A stretch of 35,464 nucleotides of DNA, taken from positions 1 to 35,464 of the IMG/VR virus record IMGVR_UViG_3300028595_000036; one strand, written 5' to 3'. This DNA comes from a virus. Made by a program: the position numbers and the translations under genes. The notes below the pieces were generated by a model that searched no databases, was not told the DNA's origin, and worked only from the letters and a program-made list of their open reading frames with translations. This document shows positions 20,516 through 28,377 of this stretch, piece by piece; the stretch's first letter is position 1, and each line of letters starts with the position of its first letter.

Positions 20516-21259
20516 ATGCAAAAAGAACTACAAGGTTTAGAAGAGTTGGGTCTATCTACAAAGATAGACATAGGTGGTGTGAATTTAATCTCAGCACAGC
20601 AGATTGCTAGAGTACATGGTATAGACACATACGATGTCACAAGAGCTTTTAACAGACACAAAAGAGAATTCAGCAAAGGTGAACACTATTATACCTTCAC
20701 CAGAGAAGAATTTAGAGAGATGTTCCCTGACCAACATTGTGGGGGTCAGGAAATATTCACTAATAACAAACAAAAGATTGTGTATTTCTTCACTCAGAAA
20801 GGTTATTTCAATTATGTAAAGATATTGAACACCTCGGTAGCCTGGGATATGTACAAAAAGATTATCAACAATTTCTTTGGTATCGTAGAGCTAAAAAAAG
20901 AAGAGTTAGATAAGTACATAGAGCGTATGGTAGGTAAAGAAGTCAGAAAAAATCTATCTGAAACTATAGATGAATCTGGTGAAAATGAAAGAATGCACAA
21001 TCATGGACATTCTAATTACACACTATTGTTGTACTCTGTTTGTGGTTTAAAAGAGAGATACTTAGAATATAAGAAACATAATAAAGACCACAATTTTCGT
21101 AATACCTTATCACCAAAAGAACTTAAAACTGTATCCGCTTGGGAATCAATCATAAAGTCTTACATTGACTTAGGGGATACATATCAAGAAGTAAAGGCTA
21201 AAATGAATATGACTTTGGCTATAGATAGAGAACGCCTAAAGCAGTTAGAATCAAGATAG
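20516..21259 (+). CDS. ORF6N-type antirepressor
   Basis: 247 residues; ATG at 20516 with GGAGG five bases upstream. Residues about 15-115 resemble ORF6N/KilA-N-like domains: NLISAQQIARVHGIDTYDVTRAF, FSKGEHYYTFTREEF, KIVYFFTQKGYFNYVKILN. The C-terminal region has HSNYTLLLYSVCG and LSPKELKTVSAWES, closely paralleling YSNYTRLIYRTVFG and LSVEELKAVQDLES in the Rha-type protein at 27344. Antirepressors of this type control the lysis-lysogeny decision. It is a single-gene unit ending at the terminator at 21313. Confidence 0.8.
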   Translation: MQKELQGLEELGLSTKIDIGGVNLISAQQIARVHGIDTYDVTRAFNRHKREFSKGEHYYTFTREEFREMFPDQHCGGQEIFTNNKQKIVYFFTQKGYFNYVKILNTSVAWDMYKKIINNFFGIVELKKEELDKYIERMVGKEVRKNLSETIDESGENERMHNHGHSNYTLLLYSVCGLKERYLEYKKHNKDHNFRNTLSPKELKTVSAWESIIKSYIDLGDTYQEVKAKMNMTLAIDRERLKQLESR

Positions 21260-21312
21260 GTTCGTAATAACACACCACATGAAAAATTTAATAAAAATGT
21301 AAAAATGTGCTT

Positions 21313-21346
21313 GACACTATCGTGATTTTGTGGTAGTGTCTTTTTT
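21313..21346 (+). terminator. Terminator directly before the next ribosome binding site, overlapping a promoter-like sequence
   Basis: GACACTATC / GGTAGTGTC stem and T6, followed at once by AGGAGG. The 5' arm is also TTGACA of a promoter-like TTGACA-N17-TAGTGT (21311-21339), so the hairpin and a promoter share sequence. Confidence 0.8.
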
Positions 21347-21361
21347 AGGAGGAACAGAAAA

Positions 21362-22186
21362 ATGGTAATGGTTTATATTGCAAGTCCCTATACATTAGGG
21401 GACAAATTAAAAAATGTTTATAGGCAGATTGATGTGGCAGATCAATTAATGAATGATGGGTTTTGTCCAGTGGTTCCTTTATTAACACACTATCAAGAAG
21501 AAAGACACCATAAAAGTTATGAAGATTGGATGAAGATTGATTTTGAAAAGTTAAAAAGGTGTGATGCTCTACTAAGGCTAGAAGGACAATCATCAGGAGC
21601 AGATAGGGAAGTGAAGTTTGCGATAGAGAATAGAATACCAGTATTTTATGACATTGAAACACTTTATGATGCTTTTAATAAAGTTAGTGATAAGTCTCTT
21701 GTTTTTTATCAGAACGGAAAAAGGATGTTTCGATTGCCTACGGAAGAAACAGGGGCTGAGAATTCATCTGATGTTATTCGTATTAATCCCGAAAACGGTG
21801 ATATAGGTATAGGATCAATTTTTAATAAAAGTGAGAAAAAACATGGTGATTGGGAATTGCCTAGTGAGAATGTTCTTAATGGTATGTATGAGAACAAAGA
21901 TAAGATAGGAGGCTTTACTGATACCACCTATTGGAGTTCCTCGGAGTATTCATCGGGAATTGCGTGGAACCAGCTATTCTCCAGTGGGTATCAGTACGGT
22001 TACTTTAAGGTTAGTTACCTTTATGTTCGTCCTGTCAGGGCTTTGAATCATAATCATAACAAAACTAAAAGGGTTTTCACTGTCAGTGGTGTAGATTATC
22101 AAGCCTATAAGAAAGATCTTCCAGGAGTATATATGTGGGATGAAGCTTTAAAAGCGTGTAAGAAATTAAATAAGAGGGAGAAATGA
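21362..22186 (+). CDS. Deoxyribosyltransferase-like domain fused to a DUF1566 / C-type-lectin-like domain
   Basis: 274 residues; ATG at 21362 with AGGAGG. Residues 1-105 resemble nucleoside 2-deoxyribosyltransferase-like proteins (VYIASPYTLGD at the start; SGADREVKFAIENRIPVFYD near 78-98). Residues about 160-225 have the lectin-fold signature DWELPSENVL, GGFTDTTYWSSSEYSSG, IAWNQLFSSGYQYGY, YVRPVRAL. That signature is shared with DUF1566 proteins and with variable proteins of diversity-generating retroelements, including in Treponema. The C-terminus has MWDEALKACKKLN, normally at the start of DUF1566, suggesting permutation or duplication. The 21930-22045 DNA is GC-richer than its surroundings. 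No reverse transcriptase or template repeat is in the window. Confidence 0.72.
   Translation: MVMVYIASPYTLGDKLKNVYRQIDVADQLMNDGFCPVVPLLTHYQEERHHKSYEDWMKIDFEKLKRCDALLRLEGQSSGADREVKFAIENRIPVFYDIETLYDAFNKVSDKSLVFYQNGKRMFRLPTEETGAENSSDVIRINPENGDIGIGSIFNKSEKKHGDWELPSENVLNGMYENKDKIGGFTDTTYWSSSEYSSGIAWNQLFSSGYQYGYFKVSYLYVRPVRALNHNHNKTKRVFTVSGVDYQAYKKDLPGVYMWDEALKACKKLNKREK
21950..22045 (+). other. Candidate variable region (DGR VR-like)
   Basis: The segment coding IAWNQLFSSGYQYGYFKV...YVRPVRAL is GC-rich relative to flanks. It has aromatic, Ser, Gly and Asn residues at alternating positions, and ends in GTTCGTCCTGTCAGGGC. A small AAAAC/GTTTT hairpin lies ~20 bp downstream. This resembles a DGR variable repeat, but without a template copy it remains a hypothesis. 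Confidence 0.45.
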
Positions 22187-23073
22187 AAGAACCTAAAGCT
22201 AAATATAGTAAGAAATTAGAAAAGAAGATGCGTAAGCATTACAAGAAGTTGGTTGAGATGGGTGGAAGATGTGCTACACTAGAGTGTAGGTGTTGCCCTG
22301 GCCATAGCATGTATAATGAAGGTGTTGATTGTGGCCGTAATGGCTGGGCTACCATGAATCATGATAATGTAATAAAGGACCCAAAAGCAATAAAATCAGC
22401 TAAGAAGTGGCTGAAAGACCATCCGAAGATGGAGAAAGATAGCTATTTTAAAATTACGGAAGATCTTAAAAAATACAAGGAAGCAATAAATGAGGCTATT
22501 AAGAAATTGCAAAAAACACACGATTTCTTATATTTAAAAGATCTCAGAGATGCTATTGAAAGAGAAGAAAAATCAGAAGCTATGGTTAATAGTAATGGTT
22601 CTGGCATAACAAACGAATCTGGAATAGTATGCGTCACTAAAGAAGAGATTGATGAGTTAAAAGATGCTATTGAAGAAGATCCATATCTCCATTTTAATGG
22701 CGAAGACCCAAGGCTACCAGCTGGAACGCCTGTTTATATAGCTGATAATACCGATGAAGTTTGGGTTAAGTGTAACTATGATGGGATGGTTAAGACAATT
22801 TCTTCTAAGAAATACGTTGGATCTGGCATAATAGGGGATGAACTAAAAGTTAAAAAATCAGACATTATAGATATAGAACATCGGGCAGAAGGACAAATGG
22901 TGGAAGCGTGGGATGATGTTTACAACTTCAAAAAAGTTGGTTTTTGCATAGCCTACTACAAAGACAAGAAGAGACCATATGTTGTTATCCTTGATGACGA
23001 TTACCGGTCAGACTACAAACACATTCGTATAATCGACACAAAATATCCTGGAGACAAAAATGATACACTTTGA
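22183..23073 (+). CDS. Unknown protein with N-terminal cysteine cluster
   Basis: 296 residues; ATG overlaps the previous stop (ATGA), GAGGGAG lies upstream. Residues 1-25 are very basic; then comes a cysteine cluster (CATLECRCCPGHSMYNEGVDC, about 30-50) that could bind metal. The middle is a charged helical region, and the last 120 residues look like a beta-rich domain (PRLPAGTPVYIADNTDEVWVKC, VGFCIAYYKDKKRPYVVILDDD). No family recognised. It is coupled to the lectin-like gene upstream. Confidence 0.65.
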   Translation: MKEPKAKYSKKLEKKMRKHYKKLVEMGGRCATLECRCCPGHSMYNEGVDCGRNGWATMNHDNVIKDPKAIKSAKKWLKDHPKMEKDSYFKITEDLKKYKEAINEAIKKLQKTHDFLYLKDLRDAIEREEKSEAMVNSNGSGITNESGIVCVTKEEIDELKDAIEEDPYLHFNGEDPRLPAGTPVYIADNTDEVWVKCNYDGMVKTISSKKYVGSGIIGDELKVKKSDIIDIEHRAEGQMVEAWDDVYNFKKVGFCIAYYKDKKRPYVVILDDDYRSDYKHIRIIDTKYPGDKNDTL

Positions 23074-23425
23074 TTTTGTAGTTAGTGAAGAGGATGCTGA
23101 GACTATATTAGAAGCTCTTGACATTGAAATCATCTATAGGAACGAGCAGATAATGAGTATTTCGTCTTATCCTTATTTCCCACAAGAAGATAAAGAAAAA
23201 ATGGTAAAGCGACATGAGGACAAAATTAACTATCTGAAAGATCTTAAAACAAAGATGAAATATGAAAAGATAGAAGATGAAGGGCTAAAGGTGGTTAAAA
23301 TCTTCACAAAAGAAGAATCACAAAAGATCAGAAGTGGTATAGATAAATACATGGAGGAGGTTAGAAGAGATTCTAACATCAAACAAGCTAAGTCAATAGA
23401 GAATTCTAATACTATTTTGCAATAA
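23060..23425 (+). CDS. Unknown charged protein
   Basis: 121 residues; ATG at 23060, overlapping the previous gene by 14 bp, with GGAG six to seven bases upstream. Almost entirely helical and charged (HEDKINYLKDLKTKMKYEKI). Its N-terminal FDFVVSEEDAETILEAL resembles a short regulatory fold. No family recognised. The 85-bp gap after it holds an inverted repeat around TTTAATTAAA (about 23476-23490), possibly part of the IS left end. Confidence 0.6.
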   Translation: MIHFDFVVSEEDAETILEALDIEIIYRNEQIMSISSYPYFPQEDKEKMVKRHEDKINYLKDLKTKMKYEKIEDEGLKVVKIFTKEESQKIRSGIDKYMEEVRRDSNIKQAKSIENSNTILQ

Positions 23426-23510
23426 ATTTTCAAGAAAACCCAATGTTTTAACTTTGAGATGAATTGAAATAGATAATTTAATTAAATCTATGCAAAAAAG
23501 TAGAAAAAGC

Positions 23511-23537
23511 TAAAGTTTTTTAAAAAACTGCCGATAA
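23511..23537 (+). promoter_or_regulatory. Sigma-28-type promoter for tnpA-tnpB
   Basis: TAAAGTTT (23511-23518), 11-base spacer, GCCGATAA (23530-23537): perfect consensus, 20 bp upstream of the tnpA ATG. Confidence 0.88.
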
Positions 23538-23544
23538 TATAAAT

Positions 23545-25240
23545 ATGGAGAATAAAATGGAAATAAAAGAGTGTTCAAAAATATATAATACAAAATCATC
23601 GAAAGTGTATAGTTGTCAATATCATGTAATTTTCTCACCTAAGTATAGACGAAGTGTGCTAATCAATGGTATTGATAATAGATTCAAAGAAATTGTATTT
23701 TCTTTAACCGAAGATTTTCCATTTTCCATAATAGACATGGAGGTGATGCCAGATCATGTACATCTACTAATTGATTGCGATCCTGATTTCGGTATAGGTA
23801 ATGTAGTAAAAAAGATAAAAGGTCGGTCATCTCACATATTGAGAAACGAATTTCCAGAATTAAGAAGAAAATTGCCATCTCTGTGGACTAGAGGCAAATT
23901 TATATCTTCTGTTGGGTCAGTATCTTTAGAAGTTGTAAAGAAATATATCGAGGATCAAAAAGGCGTATAATGGATAATGTAAGAAAACAAACTAAATTAA
24001 ATACAATAAAAAAACGAAAATCCCAAATATGCAAAGCATATAAAATAAAAGTAGATAGATCAAGATTGAACAAAGAACAAAAGACTTGGCTTAGAATGAT
24101 ATTTATAGAAGCTAAATGGTTATATAATCACATTTTATCACAAGAAGATATTTTTAAACACAATACAAAAGAAAAAACTATTTCTAAGTTAAACAAAGAT
24201 AGAGAAAAAGAGGATATTGAGTTAAAGTTTATTACAGCCCAGATGAAACAGGGAATTCATGAAAAGATTAAATGGAGCATTAAGGGACTTTCTGCTAAAA
24301 AGAAAAAAGGTTCAAATGGTATAGGTAAGTTAAAGTTTAAATCAGAAGTTAATTGTGTTCCTTTGAAGCAGTATAATGTGTCTTACAAAATATTGGATAA
24401 AAAGAACATAAAATTGCAAGGATTAAAGAAACCTATATATTGTTTAGGTTTACAGCAAATTCCAGAGGGATCAGAGTTTGCTTGTGGGAGTATACTCTGT
24501 GTTGGAAATGACTATTATATTACACTAACTACATATCAAGAGAATAATTTAGAATTGGAAAAAACACTAACTCCCATTGGTATTGATTTTGGAATTAAAA
24601 ATTCAATAATTACTTCTAATGGAAGTAAATATGATATAAAGATTAAAGAAAATAATAAACTTAAAAAGGCACAAAAGAACACATCCAAGAAACAAAAAGG
24701 TTCTAATAATAGAAGAAAATCATTAAATAAAATTAAAAAAGAATATAAGAAATTGCAAAATAGAAGGAAGGATAAGGCAAATAAGGTTATACACGATTTA
24801 AAAGATAATCTTGTAATAATGCAAGATGAAAACATTAAGGGTTGGCATAAAGGGTTATTTGGAAAGCAAGTTCAAAATTCAGCATTAGGAAGGATAAAGT
24901 CAGAATTGAAGAAGTCTGAGACTACTATTGTTGTGGATCGTTACTTCCCATCTACAAAATTATGTCCTATCTGTGGGAATAAGGAAACAATGTCTTTAGA
25001 AGAAAGGTCTTTTTCTTGTTCGTCCTGTGGATTTAAACATTCTGATAGAGATGTTAAAGCAGCTTTGACTATCTTAGTTGCTGGTCTATCCATTGGTACG
25101 GAGCGTATCAATGAAATGCCTGTGGAGCCTATAACCGCTACTCTTTGGAAAAGAAATATAGATTTTTATTTTAAAGAACAAGTTGAGGCTATGAAGCAGG
25201 AAGCACAAAGTTTTAACCTTTGTGTAGCTCACGAAGAAAC
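23545..25240 (+). mobile_element. IS200/IS605-family element (ends not resolved)
   Basis: Adjacent tnpA (HUH Y1) and tnpB in the same orientation. A right-end-like hairpin CACAAAG-TTTTAAC-CTTTGTG lies at about 25206-25226, within the tnpB frame. The left end probably lies between 23440 and 23545. Exact cleavage sites cannot be fixed without a related copy. Confidence 0.7.
23557..23970 (+). CDS. tnpA: IS200/IS605 transposase TnpA (Y1, HUH)
   Basis: 137 residues from ATG at 23557 with GGAG six bases upstream. The HUH motif is H67-V-H69 in MPDHVHLLID, and the catalytic tyrosine is Y130 in KKYIEDQKG; the IKGRSSHILRNEFPEL and LWTRGKF segments are standard. Length is close to the 130-150 residues typical of the family. 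TnpA cuts and joins single-stranded DNA at hairpin ends. All catalytic residues are intact. The gene overlaps tnpB (TAATG). Confidence 0.95.
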   Translation: MEIKECSKIYNTKSSKVYSCQYHVIFSPKYRRSVLINGIDNRFKEIVFSLTEDFPFSIIDMEVMPDHVHLLIDCDPDFGIGNVVKKIKGRSSHILRNEFPELRRKLPSLWTRGKFISSVGSVSLEVVKKYIEDQKGV

Positions 25241-25454
25241 GAAAGACTACAACTACTTAATGGAAGATGTTGATGATTATGTGGTCAATGAAATAATTCC
25301 ATTGATATTTTTGAATGTAGAAGACTTGAAACCAATAGAAGGTGGAGCAACAAAAGAATCCTTTAAAAGTTCAACTGATCGAGTAATCGAAAATATTACA
25401 GAAGAGTTTAAAGCAATGACTAAGAATAAAATTTTCCCAAAGGAGTTAGAATAA
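23970..25454 (+). CDS. tnpB: TnpB RNA-guided nuclease with a C-terminal extension
   Basis: 494 residues; ordinary TnpB is about 370-420. RuvC residues are D206 (GIDFG), E287 (MQDENIKGW) and the Asp of SDRDVKAA (359/361). The zinc finger is C332/C335/C350/C353. The family ending EPITATLWKR...EAMKQEAQSF is followed, past a right-end-like hairpin in DNA, by about 70 acidic residues (YLMEDVDDYVVNEII ... KIFPKELE) not typical of TnpB. These may be the in-frame remainder of a phage gene the IS landed in. TnpB proteins are guided by an RNA from the element's right end; here that end lies inside the reading frame. The catalytic residues are intact. Expression from a sigma-28-type promoter is unusual. 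Confidence 0.9.
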   Translation: MDNVRKQTKLNTIKKRKSQICKAYKIKVDRSRLNKEQKTWLRMIFIEAKWLYNHILSQEDIFKHNTKEKTISKLNKDREKEDIELKFITAQMKQGIHEKIKWSIKGLSAKKKKGSNGIGKLKFKSEVNCVPLKQYNVSYKILDKKNIKLQGLKKPIYCLGLQQIPEGSEFACGSILCVGNDYYITLTTYQENNLELEKTLTPIGIDFGIKNSIITSNGSKYDIKIKENNKLKKAQKNTSKKQKGSNNRRKSLNKIKKEYKKLQNRRKDKANKVIHDLKDNLVIMQDENIKGWHKGLFGKQVQNSALGRIKSELKKSETTIVVDRYFPSTKLCPICGNKETMSLEERSFSCSSCGFKHSDRDVKAALTILVAGLSIGTERINEMPVEPITATLWKRNIDFYFKEQVEAMKQEAQSFNLCVAHEETKDYNYLMEDVDDYVVNEIIPLIFLNVEDLKPIEGGATKESFKSSTDRVIENITEEFKAMTKNKIFPKELE

Positions 25455-25621
25455 TGAAAGTAATATTTAACATACCAGATCATACTAACAGACAAAACAT
25501 GATTTTAGCATTAGTGGAATCAGGGTATATTGTAGAGATGAAATACCGAAAAGAGGGGCTTAATACTATATATGCTTTAGAGGTAGATGTACCAGAGTTG
25601 ATAAGGGTGGAAGAAGAATGA
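25454..25621 (+). CDS. Unknown small protein
   Basis: 55 residues; ATG overlaps the tnpB stop (TAATG), with AAGGAG nine bases upstream; its stop overlaps the next ATG (ATGA). A small alpha/beta fold is suggested (MKVIFNIPDHTNRQN, LNTIYALEVDVPELI). No family recognised. If the tnpB extension is phage-derived, this gene was the original neighbour. Confidence 0.65.
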   Translation: MKVIFNIPDHTNRQNMILALVESGYIVEMKYRKEGLNTIYALEVDVPELIRVEEE

Positions 25622-26013
25622 GAGAAATTAAGTTTATATCAATCATTGGTCTAGTATTATCTTTTTTAATGATAATTGCTTTGCTAGTAGTGAATAGCAA
25701 TACTGAAAAGAGAATAGTGGCTTATGAAGTCATAGGAAAGTATTCTGGAACAACTAAATATGATATTCAATATGAACTAGCATTATTTAATATGGAAACT
25801 GAGGAATATGAAGAAAAGATAGTAACCGCTAGTACATATTCTACCTCAGAAGTAGGGAAAATAGTGTATTTTAAAAATTTTAATACAATATATAGTAAGA
25901 TTTCAATTTTCATGATAATTCCGATTGCACTCCTATTAATGTTGTATATTTGTTGTGATTTAGTATTATCAGCATACGAAGAAGATACCATAGTTAAATC
26001 AATTTATGATTAA
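25618..26013 (+). CDS. Small membrane protein with two transmembrane segments
   Basis: 131 residues. Hydrophobic segments at about 6-26 (FISIIGLVLSFLMIIALLVV) and about 96-117 (SIFMIIPIALLLMLYICC), with an ~70-residue polar domain between. This resembles the layout of DUF3592-type membrane proteins, with the central part outside the membrane. Function unknown; possible superinfection exclusion or envelope role by analogy only. Translation is coupled to the gene before. Confidence 0.7.
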   Translation: MREIKFISIIGLVLSFLMIIALLVVNSNTEKRIVAYEVIGKYSGTTKYDIQYELALFNMETEEYEEKIVTASTYSTSEVGKIVYFKNFNTIYSKISIFMIIPIALLLMLYICCDLVLSAYEEDTIVKSIYD

Positions 26014-26025
26014 AGGAGAAGGAGA

Positions 26026-26802
26026 ATGAATTATAAGTTAATTAAAGGCGATTGCCTAGAAGAAATGGAGAAATTGATAGAAAAAGGTGTCAAGGTTGAT
26101 GCTATAATCACCGATCCTCCTTACGGAACGACAGCTTGTAAGTGGGATTCAGTTATACCTTTTGAACCAATGTGGGAAAGGTTGAATAAATTGATCAAGC
26201 CTAACGGTGCTATTGTGTTGTTTGGTAGTGAGCCTTTCAGTAGTGCTTTAAGGATGAGTAATATTAAGAACTATAAGTATGATTGGGTTTGGGATAAAAA
26301 AATCCCAAGTGGTATGAGTTATGCTAGATACAGACCAATGCAGCAGACTGAAAGTCTATCGGTTTTTACAAATAATGGAGCAAAGACCGTTTACAACCCA
26401 CAAATGGTGAAAAGGGATATAGCAATAAAAAGCGGCGGGACAATGTATAGCGAGACAGCACCTATAAAATACAAAGACAAGAAATATAAGAAAACATACA
26501 CGCATAAACAACCAGTAACAACTTTATATTTTGATAAGGTGAGAAGGGGGACAGTACACCCCACTCAGAAACCAGTCCCTTTAATGGAGTACCTGATAAA
26601 AACCTACACCAATGAAGGTGAAACCGTGCTTGATTTTACCATGGGCTCATGCTCTACAGGAGTCGCAGCGGTCAACACTAACAGAAACTTTATAGGCATT
26701 GAACTCGATGACAAATATTTCGAGACAGCACAAAATAGAATTAAAGAGGCTAGCAATAAAATAAACGCTACAGGTGAAGCGATTATGGGAGATAATACCT
26801 AA
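26026..26802 (+). CDS. DNA adenine or N4-cytosine methyltransferase
   Basis: 258 residues; ATG at 26026 with AAAGGAGAAGGAG. The catalytic motif IV is D30-P-P-Y33 near the N-terminus, and the SAM-binding motif I DFTMGSCSTGVA is near residue 205. That order (IV - recognition - I) is typical of beta-class amino-methyltransferases. The usual GSGSTG is GSCSTG here. HPTQKPVPLMEYLI is also typical. There is no restriction gene adjacent, so it is an orphan enzyme, possibly protecting phage DNA or regulating genes. Confidence 0.92.
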   Translation: MNYKLIKGDCLEEMEKLIEKGVKVDAIITDPPYGTTACKWDSVIPFEPMWERLNKLIKPNGAIVLFGSEPFSSALRMSNIKNYKYDWVWDKKIPSGMSYARYRPMQQTESLSVFTNNGAKTVYNPQMVKRDIAIKSGGTMYSETAPIKYKDKKYKKTYTHKQPVTTLYFDKVRRGTVHPTQKPVPLMEYLIKTYTNEGETVLDFTMGSCSTGVAAVNTNRNFIGIELDDKYFETAQNRIKEASNKINATGEAIMGDNT

Positions 26803-26875
26803 ACACCATATAAGCCCAAAAGGTCTCATATAAGGCTAATATGAGCAAATGGGAGGAAATAAAATTAAGAATCAG
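26803..26875. repeat. Short copy of a dispersed intergenic repeat
   Basis: AAACACCATATAAG...CTCATATAAGGCTAATATGAGCAAATGGGAGG is related to 28205-28262 (AAACACC...CGTATAAAGCCAATATGAGCAAATGAGAGG). It contains an ATATGAG inverted motif. Confidence 0.6.
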
Positions 26876-26876
26876 C

Positions 26877-26905
26877 TTGACAAGAAAATAAAAATATGAT
26901 ATAAA
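26877..26905 (+). promoter_or_regulatory. Sigma-70-type promoter for the gene at 26928
   Basis: TTGACA (26877-26882), 17 bp, TATAAA (26900-26905). Confidence 0.78.
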
Positions 26906-26927
26906 AGGTAAAAAGGGGGATAGAAGA

Positions 26928-27266
26928 ATGAGTATGAATTTACATTGTGAAGGTGATGGATACATTACACTACCTAATGGTGAAAAGAAGAGAGACATAA
27001 GAGAGGTTTATTTATATCAAACACCAACAGAAGTGTCCTATAACCTAATAAAACAGGATAATGTCAAAGAAGCCTATTTTGATTGGGTAAGAAGTATAAG
27101 TGAAGAAGAGCAAGTACCTATATATGCAAAAGATGATATTTTTAGTGAAGGAGAGATCATTGGATATAGAACAGTGAACTACGGAGAAGTGCATATTGAG
27201 GATGTAAAACAAGAGATAGAGAACATAAAAGAAGACGGTTATGAGATACAATGGGAAGTGTGGTGA
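26928..27266 (+). CDS. Unknown acidic protein
   Basis: 112 residues; ATG at 26928 with GGGGGATAG upstream. Beta-rich start (NLHCEGDGYITLPNGEKKRDI), acidic later (EEEQVPIYAKDD, EIENIKEDGYEIQWEVW). No family recognised. It is a single-gene unit with its own promoter, bounded by a GC-rich hairpin at 27312-27334 and meeting the leftward Rha-type gene. Confidence 0.65.
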   Translation: MSMNLHCEGDGYITLPNGEKKRDIREVYLYQTPTEVSYNLIKQDNVKEAYFDWVRSISEEEQVPIYAKDDIFSEGEIIGYRTVNYGEVHIEDVKQEIENIKEDGYEIQWEVW

Positions 27267-27311
27267 GAGGAAAAATAATATCTACCTAAATCAAAAAATT
27301 GTGCTTCAAAC

Positions 27312-27334
27312 GGTGGGGTAAGAAATACCCCACC
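27312..27334. terminator. Bidirectional hairpin between convergent genes
   Basis: GGTGGGGTA-AGAAA-TACCCCACC, perfect 9-bp stem. T-runs are short on both sides. Confidence 0.6.
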
Positions 27335-27343
27335 ATATAAAAA

Positions 27344-28000
27344 CTATAATCCAGCTAGATATCTCTTAACTTCATCATATACTTCTTTATCATCAGTAAG
27401 ATCACTACGCATTTCAATAAAGGCAGCAATTTTACTTTCTAAATCTTGAACAGCCTTTAATTCCTCTACAGAAAGATAGTTTCTCAATTCTTTACCTTTT
27501 TCTATACCTTTATCCTTCTTAATCTCACTAACCGTCTTACCAAAGACAGTTCTATAGATAAGTCTAGTATAGTTACTATAAGCATAATGTTTAAATTTCC
27601 CTTCATCTTTAACAAACTCTTTAATACTATCAGTTAATTCTCTTCTAATACCCACAGAGAATGCTCTAGTCTGTATTCTAGCTTGTAGTTCAGCCTTCAT
27701 ACGATAAAAAGCCTGTATAAAAAGATCTTTTACTTTTTTTGCCTTTTCTCCAGTATACCCCATAACAAGATAAAAGAAAGCTGCTTCATTTAGTAGATAT
27801 TCTTTGTTAGTCTTTCCACTAGCATCCACATATTCACTGCATACAAATCTGTATCCAGTCCAAGTCAGTTCTTCGGATAGTTTTTTTATATCCCTCAGAA
27901 CAATGAAATGTTTCTTGTTAAATTCCTGAGCAATAATCCTACTTGTTGTAATTGGTTCCGCATTTGATACGTCTTGCGTTGACAGTCTCACTAATTGCAT
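27344..28000 (-). CDS. Rha-type phage regulatory protein / antirepressor
   Basis: 218 residues; ATG at 28000 with GGAG six bases upstream. Residues 15-100 match the phage_pRha domain: EPITTSRIIAQEFNKKHFIVLRDI, then YVDASGKTNKEYLLNEAAFFYLVMGYTGEKA and FIQAFYRMKAEL. The C-terminal part (about 135-215) has YSNYTRLIYRTVFG and LSVEELKAVQDLES, shared in pattern with the ORF6N-type gene. Rha proteins interfere with phage growth in some hosts and often pair with antirepressors. It is transcribed leftwards from a near-consensus promoter (28026-28054). Confidence 0.88.
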   Translation of the reverse strand: MQLVRLSTQDVSNAEPITTSRIIAQEFNKKHFIVLRDIKKLSEELTWTGYRFVCSEYVDASGKTNKEYLLNEAAFFYLVMGYTGEKAKKVKDLFIQAFYRMKAELQARIQTRAFSVGIRRELTDSIKEFVKDEGKFKHYAYSNYTRLIYRTVFGKTVSEIKKDKGIEKGKELRNYLSVEELKAVQDLESKIAAFIEMRSDLTDDKEVYDEVKRYLAGL

Positions 28001-28025
28001 TAGCTACTCCTTAAATTGTTTTTCC

Positions 28026-28054
28026 ATTATACATGGTATTTATAGTATCGTCAA
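28026..28054 (-). promoter_or_regulatory. Sigma-70-type promoter for the Rha-type gene
   Basis: Minus strand TTGACG (28054-28049), 17 bp, TATAAT (28031-28026). Confidence 0.88.
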
Positions 28055-28377
28055 CTTTTCACAAAACTTTAGTAAAACCCCAATATAGACATAAAAAAAT
28101 ATTATAAAAAATTTTCACACCCCCGAATATACTCACAAACAAAAATATAAAAAGGACACCCCCCTATACAAATAAGCTCCACACAAGCACGGAATAAGAA
28201 AAACATAGCTAAACACCTTATTCATATAAAAAGCCCCGTATAAAGCCAATATGAGCAAATGAGAGGGAAATAGAGAGTATATATTGTGTGAAGAGAGTAG
28301 AGAACAGTAGAGTGTATATTCTGTAGATCCTGGAATAGAGGAGAAGGGAGAGGAGAAAGAGAGTAAGGGGTGGTAGA

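Noticed and set aside
24536-24835. Minus-strand hydrophobic ORF inside tnpB
   Set aside because: Shadow of the Lys-rich part of TnpB.
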